20,540 nt of DNA from F23-B02 sp045642545 (lineage in GTDB: Bacteria; Bacillota; Clostridia; Oscillospirales; Oscillospiraceae): NCBI GenBank assembly GCA_045642545.1, contig JAZUJB010000016.1, positions 1 to 20,540 of the forward strand, read 5' to 3'. A program made the translations under genes and the position numbers. This document shows, one piece after another, positions 6,538 to 15,939 of the stretch. Position 1 is the stretch's first letter. Each line of letters begins with the position of its first letter. The notes under the pieces were generated by a model. It ran no database searches. It was not told the origin of the DNA and saw only the letters and a program-made list of their open reading frames with translations.

Positions 6538-8790
6538 ATGGCTGAAGCTAAAGTAGCTAAAATTGCGGTAGCTGCCGCAACATACTGGCTGGACAAGCCA
6601 TATGATTACCTTATCCCCGAAAGCCTGCGCGGCACGATTAAACCCGGAATGCGAGTTACTGTGCCGTTTTCAAGAGGAAACAGACGCAGCGAGGGAATTG
6701 TTCTGAGCTTATCGGAAAACAGCGAGTTCGGAGATAAGCTCAAGCCAGTTGACACCTTGCTTGACAGTGAGCCGGTCCTGACAGAGCAGCAGATAAAACT
6801 TGCTCTGTGGATGCACGACAGACTGTTCTGCACCGTGTATGATGCGGTAAAGACAATTCTGCCTGCGGGCTTCTGGTTCAAAGCCGACGGCGTCAGAAAG
6901 GTCAACGATAAGACCCGTGAGATGATTTCTCTTACGATTGATGCGGAGGAGGCATATCAGCTTTCGCTTAATAAGCACCGCAGAGCGCCTCAGCAGGCGG
7001 CACTGTTAGAGCTTCTGTGCTCAACGGGTAGAGTACCCGCACAGGAAGCACTTCACTTTACCGGTGCCTCGAGGCAGTCACTCAATGCCTTAATCAAGGC
7101 TGAGCTTGTCTGCTCGGACTTTGAAGAGGTTTTCAGACGGCCTGAAATTCATTGTGGTGAAATCTACGATATTCCCGAGCTGAATGCTGAGCAGTCAAAG
7201 GCGTATTGCGGCTTGAAGAAACTGCTTGACTGCGATGCTGCACAGGCGGCATTGTTGTTTGGAGTTACCGGAAGCGGAAAGACAGCGGTTTATATTCACC
7301 TTATTGCCGATGTTCTTAAAGCCGGAAAAAGCGCAATTTTGCTTGTTCCCGAAATTGCACTGACGCCTCAGATGATTCAGACATTCTCAAGCTACTTCGG
7401 TGATAGCATTGCCGTTTTACACAGCAGTCTGTCAATCGGTGAACGCTATGATGAATGGAAAAGAGTCAAAAACGGACTCGCAAGGCTTGTTATCGGCACA
7501 CGAAGCGCAATTTTTGCGCCCTGTGATAATCTCGGCCTGATAATTATCGACGAGGAGCAGGAGGATAGCTACAAATCCGAAAACTCTCCCCGATACCACG
7601 CACGCGATATCGCAAAGTACCGCTGTGCAAAGTCTGATTCGTTGCTGCTGCTCGGCTCGGCAACACCTGACCTTGAAAGCCGCTATTCTGCCGAAGCAGG
7701 TAAGTACAAGTACTTCGAGCTTCGAAACCGTTACAACGAAATGCTGCTTCCTTCTGTCAGCATAGTTGATATGAAGCGTGAGCTCAGGAAGGGTAACGGC
7801 GGAAACATAAGCTATAAGCTGCAGGACGAGCTTGCCGAGAACATCTCACGCGGAGAACAGAGCATTCTGTTTATAAATCGGCGCGGCGCAAATAAGCTAA
7901 TAAGCTGCGGTGATTGCGGCTATGTCTACAAATGCCCCAATTGCAGTGTTTCACTGACTTATCACAGTGCAAATAAACGGCTTATGTGCCATTATTGCGG
8001 CTATTCGCGTAAGGTGGACAGTAAGTGTCCCGAATGTGGCGGAATTCTAACCTTCATCGGAGCAGGAACTCAGCTTATTGAGGAAGAGCTCAATCAGCTT
8101 TTTCCCGATGTGCCCGTCTTGAGAATGGATACGGATACCGTCAAGGCTGCAGGTACTCACGAGGTGCTGCTGCAGAAGTTCGGTGAAGAGAAAATTCCGA
8201 TTATGGTCGGAACGCAAATGGTAACCAAGGGCCTGAATTTTGAAAATGTTACCTTGATTGGTGTGCTGTCAGCCGACCAAAGCCTCTATTGCAGCGACTA
8301 CCGCTCGGGCGAGCGTACATTTTCGCTGATTACGCAGGTTGTCGGAAGAGGCGGCAGAGGCAAAAAGCAGGGTAGAGCCGTCATTCAGACATTTACACCC
8401 GACAACGAGATTATCCGTCAGGCCGCGGCACAGGATTACGACAGCTTTTACCGCTCAGAGCTCGAGCTTCGGCGTCTGCAAAGAACGCCGCCTTTTGCGG
8501 ATATAATCTCAATAACCGCATCGGGTCAGAGCGAGGATGCGGTAATGCGCTGCTGTACCGACATCAGAAACATGCTCCTTGCATCGATTGACGATGAATA
8601 TGCAAGGGTTTTAGGACCTGCACCGCTATCGGTTGTAAAGGTTAATAACAGATACAGATACAGAGTAAATATCAGCTGCAAAGCTGACTCCAGGATGCGC
8701 GCACTTGTATCGGCGGTGCTGATTAAGTGCAATTCATCCGGAAAATACAAGGGTGTCAGCATTTTTGCCGACAATAACCCGTCAGACTAA
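6538..8790 (+). CDS. priA: Primosomal protein N' (replication restart helicase PriA)
   Basis: PriA recognises stalled forks and loads the replicative helicase through the restart primosome. The 750-residue protein has an N-terminal DNA-binding part (KIAVAAATYWLDKPYDYLIP), then a superfamily 2 helicase core with Walker A GVTGSGKT at 242-249 and Walker B at 338-341, reading DEEQ where the best-known enzymes have DEEH. The zinc-binding insert has eight Cys in four pairs (457/460, 466/469, 484/487, 497/500) that hold two zinc ions. Motifs V and VI are visible as GTQMVTKGLNF and TQVVGRGGRG. A strong GAGGAGG ribosome binding site sits before ATG 6538. The gene is in its usual place between rpoZ and def. 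Everything expected is present, so the protein should be functional. Confidence 0.97.
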   Translation: MAEAKVAKIAVAAATYWLDKPYDYLIPESLRGTIKPGMRVTVPFSRGNRRSEGIVLSLSENSEFGDKLKPVDTLLDSEPVLTEQQIKLALWMHDRLFCTVYDAVKTILPAGFWFKADGVRKVNDKTREMISLTIDAEEAYQLSLNKHRRAPQQAALLELLCSTGRVPAQEALHFTGASRQSLNALIKAELVCSDFEEVFRRPEIHCGEIYDIPELNAEQSKAYCGLKKLLDCDAAQAALLFGVTGSGKTAVYIHLIADVLKAGKSAILLVPEIALTPQMIQTFSSYFGDSIAVLHSSLSIGERYDEWKRVKNGLARLVIGTRSAIFAPCDNLGLIIIDEEQEDSYKSENSPRYHARDIAKYRCAKSDSLLLLGSATPDLESRYSAEAGKYKYFELRNRYNEMLLPSVSIVDMKRELRKGNGGNISYKLQDELAENISRGEQSILFINRRGANKLISCGDCGYVYKCPNCSVSLTYHSANKRLMCHYCGYSRKVDSKCPECGGILTFIGAGTQLIEEELNQLFPDVPVLRMDTDTVKAAGTHEVLLQKFGEEKIPIMVGTQMVTKGLNFENVTLIGVLSADQSLYCSDYRSGERTFSLITQVVGRGGRGKKQGRAVIQTFTPDNEIIRQAAAQDYDSFYRSELELRRLQRTPPFADIISITASGQSEDAVMRCCTDIRNMLLASIDDEYARVLGPAPLSVVKVNNRYRYRVNISCKADSRMRALVSAVLIKCNSSGKYKGVSIFADNNPSD

Positions 8791-8807
8791 TATATGGAGT
8801 GTACGAT

Positions 8808-9311
8808 ATGGCACTGAGAAACATAGTTACAAAAGAGGATAAGATACTTTATAAGACCTGCCGTCCCGTTGTTAAGTTCAACGAGAGACTTCATCAGCTT
8901 CTCGACGATATGGCTGAAACGCTTGAGCAGGCAAACGGCGTAGGCCTTGCAGCACCTCAGGTAGGAGTAATCCGCAGAGCTGTGCTTGTAATCGAAACCA
9001 ATGTTGAAGAGGACGAGGAGGAGTTCATAATTGAACTGATTAACCCCGAAATCCTTGAAACCAAGGGTGAGCAGATTGGCGCTGAGGGCTGCCTGAGCGT
9101 ACCCGGAGAATACGGAATTGTCCGCAGACCCGAATATGTCAAGGTAAAGGCTCAGGACCGCTATGGTGAGTGGTTTGAATACGAGGGCGAAGGACTCACT
9201 GCAAGATGCATCTGCCACGAATTAGAGCATCTTGACGGACATCTTTTCACCGAAAAGTGTGAAAGAATGCTTACTGAAGAGGAAATCTCCGGTCCAGCCG
9301 AGGAGGAATAA
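8808..9311 (+). CDS. def: Peptide deformylase
   Basis: Peptide deformylase removes the formyl group from the N-terminal Met of new proteins. Numbering from ATG 8808 the protein has 167 residues and the three motifs: GVGLAAPQ at 44-51, EGCLSVP at 93-99 with the metal-ligand Cys95, and HELEH at 137-141 with metal ligands His137 and His141 and catalytic Glu138. HELEH differs from the usual HEIDH/HELDH only at a non-catalytic position. Start choice: TGGAG ends 8 nt before ATG 8808, and the family N-terminus MALRNIV begins here; an upstream in-frame GTG at 8799 overlaps that ribosome binding site. The stop abuts the fmt ATG directly. The C-terminal tail is acidic (TEEEISGPAEEE). Confidence 0.97.
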   Translation: MALRNIVTKEDKILYKTCRPVVKFNERLHQLLDDMAETLEQANGVGLAAPQVGVIRRAVLVIETNVEEDEEEFIIELINPEILETKGEQIGAEGCLSVPGEYGIVRRPEYVKVKAQDRYGEWFEYEGEGLTARCICHELEHLDGHLFTEKCERMLTEEEISGPAEEE

Positions 9312-10235
9312 ATGCGTATAGTATTTATGGGTACGCCCGACTTTGCGGCTGCCTCGCTTAAAAAGCTGATTGATGAAAAGTATGAAATAGCAGCTGTTTT
9401 TACTCAGCCGGACAAGCCGCGCAACAGAGGAATGCAGATGTCCTTCAGCCCTGTCAAGGAGCTAGCGCTTGAGCATAATATCCCCGTTCATCAGCCTACA
9501 AAGCTGCGTGACGGAACAGCAACTGAGCTGATTAAGTCAATTAATCCCGACATTCTCGTTGTTGTTGCCTACGGAAGAATTCTTCCCGACGATATGCTGG
9601 ATGCTGCAAAATACGGTGCAATCAATGTTCACGCTTCGCTTTTGCCTAAGTACAGAGGCGCAGCACCCATTCAGTGGGCAGTTCTCAACGGTGATAAGGT
9701 TACCGGTGTATCCACAATGTATCTTGCATCAGAGATGGATACCGGTGATGTAATCTACACTGAAAAGACTGAAATCGGTGAATTTGAAACCTCGGGTGAG
9801 CTGTTTGACAGGCTTATGGTGATGGGGGCAGAGCTTCTCGATAAGACCTTGCGCGATATTGAGGCAGGCGTTGCACCGAGAACTCCGCAAAATCACGCAG
9901 AGGCAAGCTATGTTACTATGCTCGATAAGAGCATAAGCCCTATTGACTGGGATAAGTCTCCCAGAGAGATTATCAAATGGATTTACGGCCTTCAGCCATG
10001 GCCGGTCGCAACAATGCAGATTGGAAACGACACTTTCAAGGTGTATTCAGCAGAATATACCGATACAGCCACAGAAAAAACACCGGGAAGTATTGTAAGT
10101 GCGGGTAAGGAAGGCATAGAATTTGCCTGCGCTGACGGAAAAACCGTCAGAATTACAGAGCTTCAGGCACCCGGCAAGAAGCGTATGAAGGCTGCCGACT
10201 ACCTGCTCGGTCACCCGATAAAGATAGAGGAATAA
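9312..10235 (+). CDS. fmt: Methionyl-tRNA formyltransferase
   Basis: Fmt formylates initiator Met-tRNA using 10-formyl-tetrahydrofolate; its partner def undoes the mark after translation, and the two are adjacent as in most bacteria. The 307-residue protein starts MRIVFMGTPDFAA and has the catalytic-region residues Asn105, His107 (INVHASLLPKYRGAAPIQW) and Asp143 (SEMDTGDVI). The C-terminal domain includes PWPVAT and the ending KRMKAADYL. The ATG follows the def stop with no gap, and its ribosome binding site (GAGGAGG) is made by the last def codons, so the pair is translationally coupled. One base separates its stop from the rsmB ATG. Length is typical. Confidence 0.98.
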   Translation: MRIVFMGTPDFAAASLKKLIDEKYEIAAVFTQPDKPRNRGMQMSFSPVKELALEHNIPVHQPTKLRDGTATELIKSINPDILVVVAYGRILPDDMLDAAKYGAINVHASLLPKYRGAAPIQWAVLNGDKVTGVSTMYLASEMDTGDVIYTEKTEIGEFETSGELFDRLMVMGAELLDKTLRDIEAGVAPRTPQNHAEASYVTMLDKSISPIDWDKSPREIIKWIYGLQPWPVATMQIGNDTFKVYSAEYTDTATEKTPGSIVSAGKEGIEFACADGKTVRITELQAPGKKRMKAADYLLGHPIKIEE

Positions 10236-10236
10236 T

Positions 10237-11547
10237 ATGTCAGATTCAGCAAGAGAAGCTGCATTAACAGCTCTTGAGCGCTGCAGACGCAGCGGTGCAT
10301 GGTCATCAGCTACAATTGATGCCGTAATAACTAAATACGGTCTGGAAGGCAGGTCAGCTGCTCTTGCTACTCATATTTGTCTTGGCGTATTGCAGAATAT
10401 GACACTGTGCGATTTTTACATCGACTCATTCTGCAATTCATCTGCAAAGATTGAGCCTAAGGTAAGAGATATTCTGCGTACGGCTGTTTATCAGCTTGCC
10501 TTTATGGACAAAATCCCCGCAAACGCAGCGGTTAACGAAGCAGTCAGTCTGTGCAAAAAGCTCGGATATTCAAGGGCTTCGGGCTTTACCAATGCAGTCT
10601 TGAGAAAAATCTCGGCAAATATCAATAACCTGCCCGAAGTGCCGAATATGGGCACAGCAGATTACCTTGCCGTCAGATACAGCCACCCCAAATGGCTTGC
10701 GGAGTATATGATTAATGCTCACGGCTATGACTTTGCCGAGCGCTTTTTTGAGGCAAATAACCGTGAACCCGATACTGCAATTCAGGTCAATACGCTGAAG
10801 ATAAGCACTGATGCGCTCAAAGCTGAGCTTGATAAAAACGGCGTTAAGTGTAAAGCTCATCCGTGGCTTAAGGATTGCTTGCTTGTAAGCGGAAATATTA
10901 CCGCGATGTACGGCTTCTCAGAAGGTCTGTTTTATGTTCAGGACCCTGCCGCACGCGCTGCAGTTTCAATTGCCGAGCTCAAGCCCGGAATGAAAGTGCT
11001 TGATGCCTGCTCAGCTCCCGGCGGTAAGAGCTTCGCGGCTGCGATTTCTATGCAAAACAACGGAAGCATTCTGTCCTGCGACCTGCATGAGAAGAAAACA
11101 AATCTGATTGTTTCCGGTGCAGAGAGGCTCGGAATAAGCATAATCACGGCAAAGGCTGCCGATGCAAGAGTAAAGCTCAATGATGAGTACGATGCAATTA
11201 TTGCCGATGTTCCTTGCTCGGGCTACGGTGTAATTCGCAAAAAGCCCGACATCAGATATAAATCCGAAGATGAAAGAACCGCACTTCCGCAGATTCAGTC
11301 TGCAATACTCGATAATCTTTCCAACGCCGTAAGGCGTGGAGGGTTGCTCATTTACTCAACCTGCACTGTGTTTTCAGAGGAAAACGAGAGTATCATTGCT
11401 GATTTTCTTGAAAAGCACAGCGATTATTCAGCAGAGAGCTTCATACTGCCCGACGGCAGAGCTGCAGCAGACGGAATGCATACCTTCTGGCCGCATATTG
11501 ACGGTACTGACGGATTTTTTGTTTGCAAGCTTAGGAGAAAAGAATGA
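10237..11547 (+). CDS. rsmB: 16S rRNA m5C967 methyltransferase RsmB (Sun)
   Basis: RsmB methylates cytosine 967 (E. coli numbering) of 16S rRNA with SAM. The 436-residue protein has an N-terminal NusB-like RNA-binding domain (about 1-140, including AVYQLAFMDKIPANAAVNEAV) and a C-terminal Rossmann methyltransferase domain. Visible motifs are the SAM site DACSAPGGK at 256-264, the DVPCSGYGV loop with Cys327, and the YSTCTVF loop with Cys376; the two Cys are the release and nucleophile pair of RNA m5C enzymes. It ends in a KLRRKE tail. The stop overlaps the rlmN ATG by 4 nt (ATGA). The usual order fmt-rsmB-rlmN is kept. Confidence 0.97.
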   Translation: MSDSAREAALTALERCRRSGAWSSATIDAVITKYGLEGRSAALATHICLGVLQNMTLCDFYIDSFCNSSAKIEPKVRDILRTAVYQLAFMDKIPANAAVNEAVSLCKKLGYSRASGFTNAVLRKISANINNLPEVPNMGTADYLAVRYSHPKWLAEYMINAHGYDFAERFFEANNREPDTAIQVNTLKISTDALKAELDKNGVKCKAHPWLKDCLLVSGNITAMYGFSEGLFYVQDPAARAAVSIAELKPGMKVLDACSAPGGKSFAAAISMQNNGSILSCDLHEKKTNLIVSGAERLGISIITAKAADARVKLNDEYDAIIADVPCSGYGVIRKKPDIRYKSEDERTALPQIQSAILDNLSNAVRRGGLLIYSTCTVFSEENESIIADFLEKHSDYSAESFILPDGRAAADGMHTFWPHIDGTDGFFVCKLRRKE

Positions 11548-12581
11548 AAGACATAAAATCAATGCTCCCCGAGGATATAGCTGCAGATTTTGCAGAGCTT
11601 GGTGAGCCTAAATATCGCGCAAAGCAGGTATATAAATGGCTCAACAGAGGAGTCGGCTCATTTGAGGAAATGAGCGACATTCCCAAATCCCTCAGAGAAA
11701 AGCTTGAAAAAGAATATACAATTTATAAGCCTAAGGTCATCAAAAAGCAGGTTTCAAAGCTTGACGGTACTATCAAGTATCTTTGGGAGCTGCGTGACGG
11801 AAACGCCGTTGAGACGGTTGTTATGAGTTATAAGCACGGCAATACGGTCTGCGTTTCATCTCAGGTCGGCTGCAGACAGGGCTGCGCCTTCTGCGCATCA
11901 ACAATCGGCGGTCTTGTGCGCTGCCTTGAGCCGTCTGAAATCCTTGATGAAGTGCTGTTTTCGCAGATTGACTCGGGCAAACCGATATCTAATATTGTGC
12001 TTATGGGCATCGGTGAGCCGCTTGATAACTTTGATAATGTTGTCAAATTCCTCAAGCTTGTCAATAATCCTGATGGCATGAACATCGGAATGCGGCACAT
12101 TTCTCTGTCAACCTGCGGAATTACGGAGAAGTTTGATGAGCTTGCAGACCTTAATCTGCAGCTTACGCTCTCAGTTTCGCTGCACGCGCCCGATGATGAA
12201 ACCCGCTCAAAGATAATGCCCGCAAACAGAGGCCGAGGCGTTGACGAGCTTATGGCCTGCTGCAGACGCTATTATGATAAGACAGGCAGAAGAATATCCT
12301 TCGAGTATATAATGATTGACGGTGTTAACGACACGGAGTACCACGCAAAGCTGCTTGCAAAGCACGCGAGAGCAGTTTGCGCACATGTAAATCTTATTCC
12401 CATGAACCATGTTGAAGAGCGTGAGTTCAGACCGTCAACCCCCGCGCACATTAAAGGCTTTATAAAAGTTCTTGAAGAAAACGGTGTTAATGTAACTGTA
12501 AGAAGAAAGCTCGGCGGTGATGTTGACGCATCTTGCGGTCAGCTCCGCAGAAAAATTGAGAAGGGCAAGGGACGCTCATGA
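11544..12581 (+). CDS. rlmN: Dual-specificity 23S rRNA / tRNA adenine C2 methyltransferase RlmN
   Basis: RlmN is a radical SAM enzyme that makes 2-methyladenosine at A2503 of 23S rRNA and at A37 of some tRNAs. The 345-residue protein has the N-terminal region with YRAKQVYKWLNRGV, the Fe-S cluster motif C-x3-C-x2-C at Cys110, Cys114 and Cys117 (CRQGCAFCAS), the SAM-binding MGIGEPLDN segment, SLSTCGI, and the catalytic C-terminal Cys331 in DVDASCGQL. It lacks the features of Cfr that give antibiotic resistance as far as I can judge, and its place after rsmB supports RlmN. Start and stop overlap the flanking genes by 4 nt each. Its ribosome binding site TAGGAGA lies in the last rsmB codons. Confidence 0.97.
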   Translation: MKDIKSMLPEDIAADFAELGEPKYRAKQVYKWLNRGVGSFEEMSDIPKSLREKLEKEYTIYKPKVIKKQVSKLDGTIKYLWELRDGNAVETVVMSYKHGNTVCVSSQVGCRQGCAFCASTIGGLVRCLEPSEILDEVLFSQIDSGKPISNIVLMGIGEPLDNFDNVVKFLKLVNNPDGMNIGMRHISLSTCGITEKFDELADLNLQLTLSVSLHAPDDETRSKIMPANRGRGVDELMACCRRYYDKTGRRISFEYIMIDGVNDTEYHAKLLAKHARAVCAHVNLIPMNHVEEREFRPSTPAHIKGFIKVLEENGVNVTVRRKLGGDVDASCGQLRRKIEKGKGRS

Positions 12582-13315
12582 GAAGTTTCGGTGTTACCGA
12601 TAAAGGTAAAGTCAGAAGCGAAAACCAGGATAGCTATATCGTTGAAAACTGCGACAAAAGGAAGTGTGTCGTAGCAGTAATTTGCGACGGTATGGGCGGT
12701 GCAAAGGCAGGAGACTTAGCAAGCCAGCTGTCAAGCAAGGCGTTTGTCAGCAGAATTTTCGAGACTCTTATTGCGCCTCGATTTTTCATTGGCAATCAGG
12801 AGAAGCTTCTGCGCGAAAGCTGCGATGATGCAAACGGTGTTGTATATGAATACTCATGCTTTGATGCTGACTACAACGGTATGGGTACAACACTTGTCGG
12901 AGGCATTATTTCAAGACGCAAGGCTTACCTTGTAAATGTCGGTGACAGCCGTGCATATCACCTCAGCAAAAACGAAATCAAGCAGGTTTCTGTTGACCAT
13001 TCTTATGTAGAAGAGCTTGTTGCAATGGGTGCAATAACTAAGGAAGAAGCAAGAAATCACCCCAAAAAGAATATTATCACGAGAGCGATAGGTATTGATA
13101 AATCAGTAGAAGCTGACTACTACGAGGTATCGCTCCGCAAGGGTGAGGCAATTTTGCTCTGCTCTGACGGACTTTCAAATATGGTAACTGATGACGAAAT
13201 ATTAGCTGCCTATAAGTTCGAAAATTCACCCGAAGATGTGTGCCGTGAGCTGATGACTATGGCACTCGACAGAGGCGCAAGAGACAATGTGTCTGTTGTG
13301 CTGGTTAAGATTTGA
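12578..13315 (+). CDS. stp: PP2C-type Ser/Thr protein phosphatase (PrpC/Stp)
   Basis: This 245-residue soluble phosphatase removes phosphate from Ser/Thr targets of the kinase encoded next to it. All PP2C motifs are present: ENQD at 15-18 with metal-binding Asp18, DGMGG at 37-41 with Asp37, GMGTT at 101-105, GDSR at 122-125, SDGLS at 196-200 and ARDNVSV at 234-240. The start ATG overlaps the rlmN stop (ATGA). The kinase ATG follows 17 nt after the stop. The kinase-phosphatase pair downstream of rlmN is standard in Firmicutes and links growth state and cell-wall status to phosphorylation of cell-division, translation and wall-synthesis proteins. Confidence 0.96.
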   Translation: MRSFGVTDKGKVRSENQDSYIVENCDKRKCVVAVICDGMGGAKAGDLASQLSSKAFVSRIFETLIAPRFFIGNQEKLLRESCDDANGVVYEYSCFDADYNGMGTTLVGGIISRRKAYLVNVGDSRAYHLSKNEIKQVSVDHSYVEELVAMGAITKEEARNHPKKNIITRAIGIDKSVEADYYEVSLRKGEAILLCSDGLSNMVTDDEILAAYKFENSPEDVCRELMTMALDRGARDNVSVVLVKI

Positions 13316-13332
13316 TATTTGCAGGTGCTCAT

Positions 13333-15045
13333 ATGGAACAAAGTACTGATAAATATATAGGTATGATGCTCGATGACAGGTATGAAATACTTGAGCTCAT
13401 CGGCACCGGCGGTATGGCAAATGTTTATAAAGCCTTATGCCATCGACTAAACCGCTATGACGCAGTTAAGATAATGCGTGATGATATGGCTAACGATGAG
13501 AATATAATTAAGCGGTTCAGAGCAGAGTCAAGAGCCGTTGCAATGCTGTCTCATCCGAATATAGTGTCCGTTTACGATGTTAGCCACAGCGATGATGTTG
13601 AATACATCGTTATGGAGCTTGTTGACGGTATAAATCTGAAGCAGTATATGAAATCAAAAGGTGCGCTTCCGGTTGACGAGGTGCTCAATTTCAGCACTCA
13701 GATTGCCAAAGCCCTTTCACACGCACATAGTAAGGGAATTATCCACAGAGATATCAAGCCTCAGAATGTAATGCTGCTCAAGGACGGCCTTATCAAGGTT
13801 GCAGACTTCGGCATTGCGGCTTTACAGAACGGCATTGAGGAGCACTCAGATGAAACGGTAGGCTCTGTTCACTATATTGCCCCTGAGCAGGCAAGAGGTC
13901 TTGCGGCTGATGCACGAAGCGATATTTACTCACTTGGCATTGTGATGTACGAAATGATGACAGGTAAGCTGCCTTACATCGGAACATCAGAGGTTGAGGT
14001 AGCGGTAAAGCATATGAATACAGATGCAATACCGCCTCGCGAAATCATCCCCGAGATTCCCAAGGAGCTTGAGAGAATCTGCCTCAAGGCAATGTCAACC
14101 GATATTAATGACAGATATCAGACCGCAGAGGAAATGCTTTCCGACCTTAAGCAGTTCAATAAGCATCTTGCAAAATCTGCTCATAAGATGGGCAGCGTTG
14201 CAGCAAGCAGCATTGATACCGATACTATCGATGATAACGCGCAGGGCAGAAAAAGCGGAAAAAGCAAGAAGAAAAAGAAGTTTTCCATCGGCTCCGGCAT
14301 TATTGCGGTTTTGATTTTGATTATCCTCGTATTTGTGTTCATTAACGGTTACTTTTTGAAGGACTTGTTCTCAACTCCCGAAAAGGTGGAGATTGGAAGT
14401 TTTGTCGGCAGATACTATGAGGATGTAATTAACGATGTGGACTATGAAAAGGTCTATAAGTTTACTGTCACATTCAAGCTTGACCTTGACCACGATTACG
14501 GAATAATCATTGATCAGAGCCCCAAAGAGGGAACAACAAAAACACTTAGCAATAAGGACGAAAAAGTTGAGGTTGAGCTTACTATAAGCTCCGGCGATGT
14601 GCTTCCCGAGGAACTGAAATCCACGGGTACAGTTCCCGATGTTGTAAACAAAGAGCTCAATGATGCAATCAAAGCATTAAAAGCAGAGGGATTTACCTAT
14701 ACCGTTCGCGAAGCACAGTCTTCAAGCATTACCAAGGACTATGTAATATACACCGAGCCCGCAGCAGGCGAGTCTGCAGCCTCCGGCTCAGAGGTTATCA
14801 TAACCGTAAGCATCGGACCCGAAACCGAGATGACGGTTGTGCCTAAGCTTGTAGGTCTCACTAAGACGGCTGCTATTGAAAAAATCGAGAACAACAATCT
14901 GAGCATTGGCTCAGTTGAAACTGTTGACAGCGATTATGAGGCAGGCACTGTAATATGGCAGAGCTATGATGCAGGCAAAACCGTTGATGAGCACACTAAA
15001 ATCAGTTTGCAGATATCATCGGGCAAAACCGGCGGAGAGGCATAA
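13333..15045 (+). CDS. prkC: PASTA-domain Ser/Thr protein kinase (PrkC/Stk)
   Basis: A membrane Hanks-type kinase of 570 residues that senses muropeptides or lipid II through external PASTA repeats. The cytoplasmic kinase domain has the Gly loop IGTGGMANVY, catalytic Lys46 (AVKIM), HRDIKPQN at 138-145 with Asp140, DFG at 158-160, and the activation loop ending in APEQARG. A Lys-rich stretch (KSKKKKK) precedes one membrane helix at about 322-340. Outside lie three PASTA repeats at roughly 352-424, 432-497 and 501-566; the first is divergent. I chose ATG 13333: GCAGGTG lies about 6 nt upstream and the family N-terminus follows, while TTG 13312 would overlap the phosphatase stop without a good site. 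Three repeats match B. subtilis PrkC. The stop overlaps the rsgA start by one base. Confidence 0.96.
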   Translation: MEQSTDKYIGMMLDDRYEILELIGTGGMANVYKALCHRLNRYDAVKIMRDDMANDENIIKRFRAESRAVAMLSHPNIVSVYDVSHSDDVEYIVMELVDGINLKQYMKSKGALPVDEVLNFSTQIAKALSHAHSKGIIHRDIKPQNVMLLKDGLIKVADFGIAALQNGIEEHSDETVGSVHYIAPEQARGLAADARSDIYSLGIVMYEMMTGKLPYIGTSEVEVAVKHMNTDAIPPREIIPEIPKELERICLKAMSTDINDRYQTAEEMLSDLKQFNKHLAKSAHKMGSVAASSIDTDTIDDNAQGRKSGKSKKKKKFSIGSGIIAVLILIILVFVFINGYFLKDLFSTPEKVEIGSFVGRYYEDVINDVDYEKVYKFTVTFKLDLDHDYGIIIDQSPKEGTTKTLSNKDEKVEVELTISSGDVLPEELKSTGTVPDVVNKELNDAIKALKAEGFTYTVREAQSSSITKDYVIYTEPAAGESAASGSEVIITVSIGPETEMTVVPKLVGLTKTAAIEKIENNNLSIGSVETVDSDYEAGTVIWQSYDAGKTVDEHTKISLQISSGKTGGEA

Positions 15046-15929
15046 TGCTGATGGAAGGAACAATAGTAAAGGCCTTAAGCGGCTTCTATTATGTCAGCTG
15101 CGACGGCCGGATTTATGAGTGCAAGGCACGCGGAAAGTTCAGGCTTGACGGCACATCACCGCTTGTAGGTGACAAAGTCAGCTTTACGCTTGACAGTAAT
15201 AACAAGGGATATATAGAAAAGGTTCACGAAAGAAAAAACTTTTTCATAAGACCTGCAGTTGCAAATGTTGATGCCCTTGTATTTATTGCAGCAAACACAA
15301 ATCCCGTTACAGACCCGTTTCTGATTGACAGAGTTTCGGTAATTGCGGAGGAAGCTGACTGTGAGCTGATTGTGTGCATCAATAAAATTGACATTGACAG
15401 TGCAGATGCACTGTATGATACCTATACTCGCGCCGGATTTGTAACGGTGCGCACAAGTGCGGAAACGGGTGAGGGAATCGAAGAGCTAAAATCAGTCCTC
15501 AGCGGAAAAATATGCGCATTTACGGGAAATTCAGGCGTCGGAAAGTCCAGTATTCTCAATACAATTGTGCCTGAGCTAAAGCTTGAGGTAGGCGCTGTCA
15601 GTGAAAAGCTCGGAAGAGGCAGACATACAACACGCCATGTCGAGCTGTTTGATATCGGAAATGATACATACATTGCTGATACTCCGGGCTTTGCATCGTT
15701 TGATATTGAGATGATGCAGACAATTCAGAAGCAGGATTTGCAATACGATTTCCGCGAATTCAAAAAGTATATCGGCAATTGCAGATTTAATGATTGCGCA
15801 CACCTCAAAGAACCGGGCTGCGCAGTAACAAAAGCGCTCAATTCCGGCGAAATTCTGACAAGCAGATACGAATCATACAAGAGAATGTATGAAATGAGCG
15901 CCCAGACAAACTTCTGGGAGATAAAATAG
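15045..15929 (+). CDS. rsgA: Ribosome small-subunit-dependent GTPase RsgA (YjeQ/CpgA)
   Basis: RsgA is a circularly permuted GTPase that checks late maturation of the 30S subunit. The 294-residue protein has an OB-fold N-terminus (GFYYVSCDGRIYECKARGKF), then G motifs in permuted order: G4 NKID at 113-116, G1 GNSGVGKS at 161-168, G3 DTPG at 212-215, and a zinc knuckle with Cys246, Cys251, His253 and Cys259. ATG 15045 forms TAATG with the kinase stop; Met3 (ATG 15051) is an equally good start because GGAGAGG lies 4 to 10 nt before them and many relatives begin MEG. In B. subtilis the orthologue CpgA is a PrkC phosphorylation target, which fits the neighbourhood. The rpe and thiamine pyrophosphokinase genes that often follow rsgA are absent. 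Confidence 0.96.
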   Translation: MLMEGTIVKALSGFYYVSCDGRIYECKARGKFRLDGTSPLVGDKVSFTLDSNNKGYIEKVHERKNFFIRPAVANVDALVFIAANTNPVTDPFLIDRVSVIAEEADCELIVCINKIDIDSADALYDTYTRAGFVTVRTSAETGEGIEELKSVLSGKICAFTGNSGVGKSSILNTIVPELKLEVGAVSEKLGRGRHTTRHVELFDIGNDTYIADTPGFASFDIEMMQTIQKQDLQYDFREFKKYIGNCRFNDCAHLKEPGCAVTKALNSGEILTSRYESYKRMYEMSAQTNFWEIK

Positions 15930-15939
15930 ATATAAAATG

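Noticed and set aside
9213..9232. HELEH instead of HEIDH/HELDH in peptide deformylase
   Set aside because: Both metal-ligand His and the catalytic Glu are kept; the Asp to Glu change is conservative and not at a catalytic position.
11544..12581. The radical SAM gene as a cfr-like resistance determinant
   Set aside because: Gene order (rsmB, rlmN, stp, prkC) and the conserved family segments fit chromosomal RlmN; there are no mobile-element signs around it.
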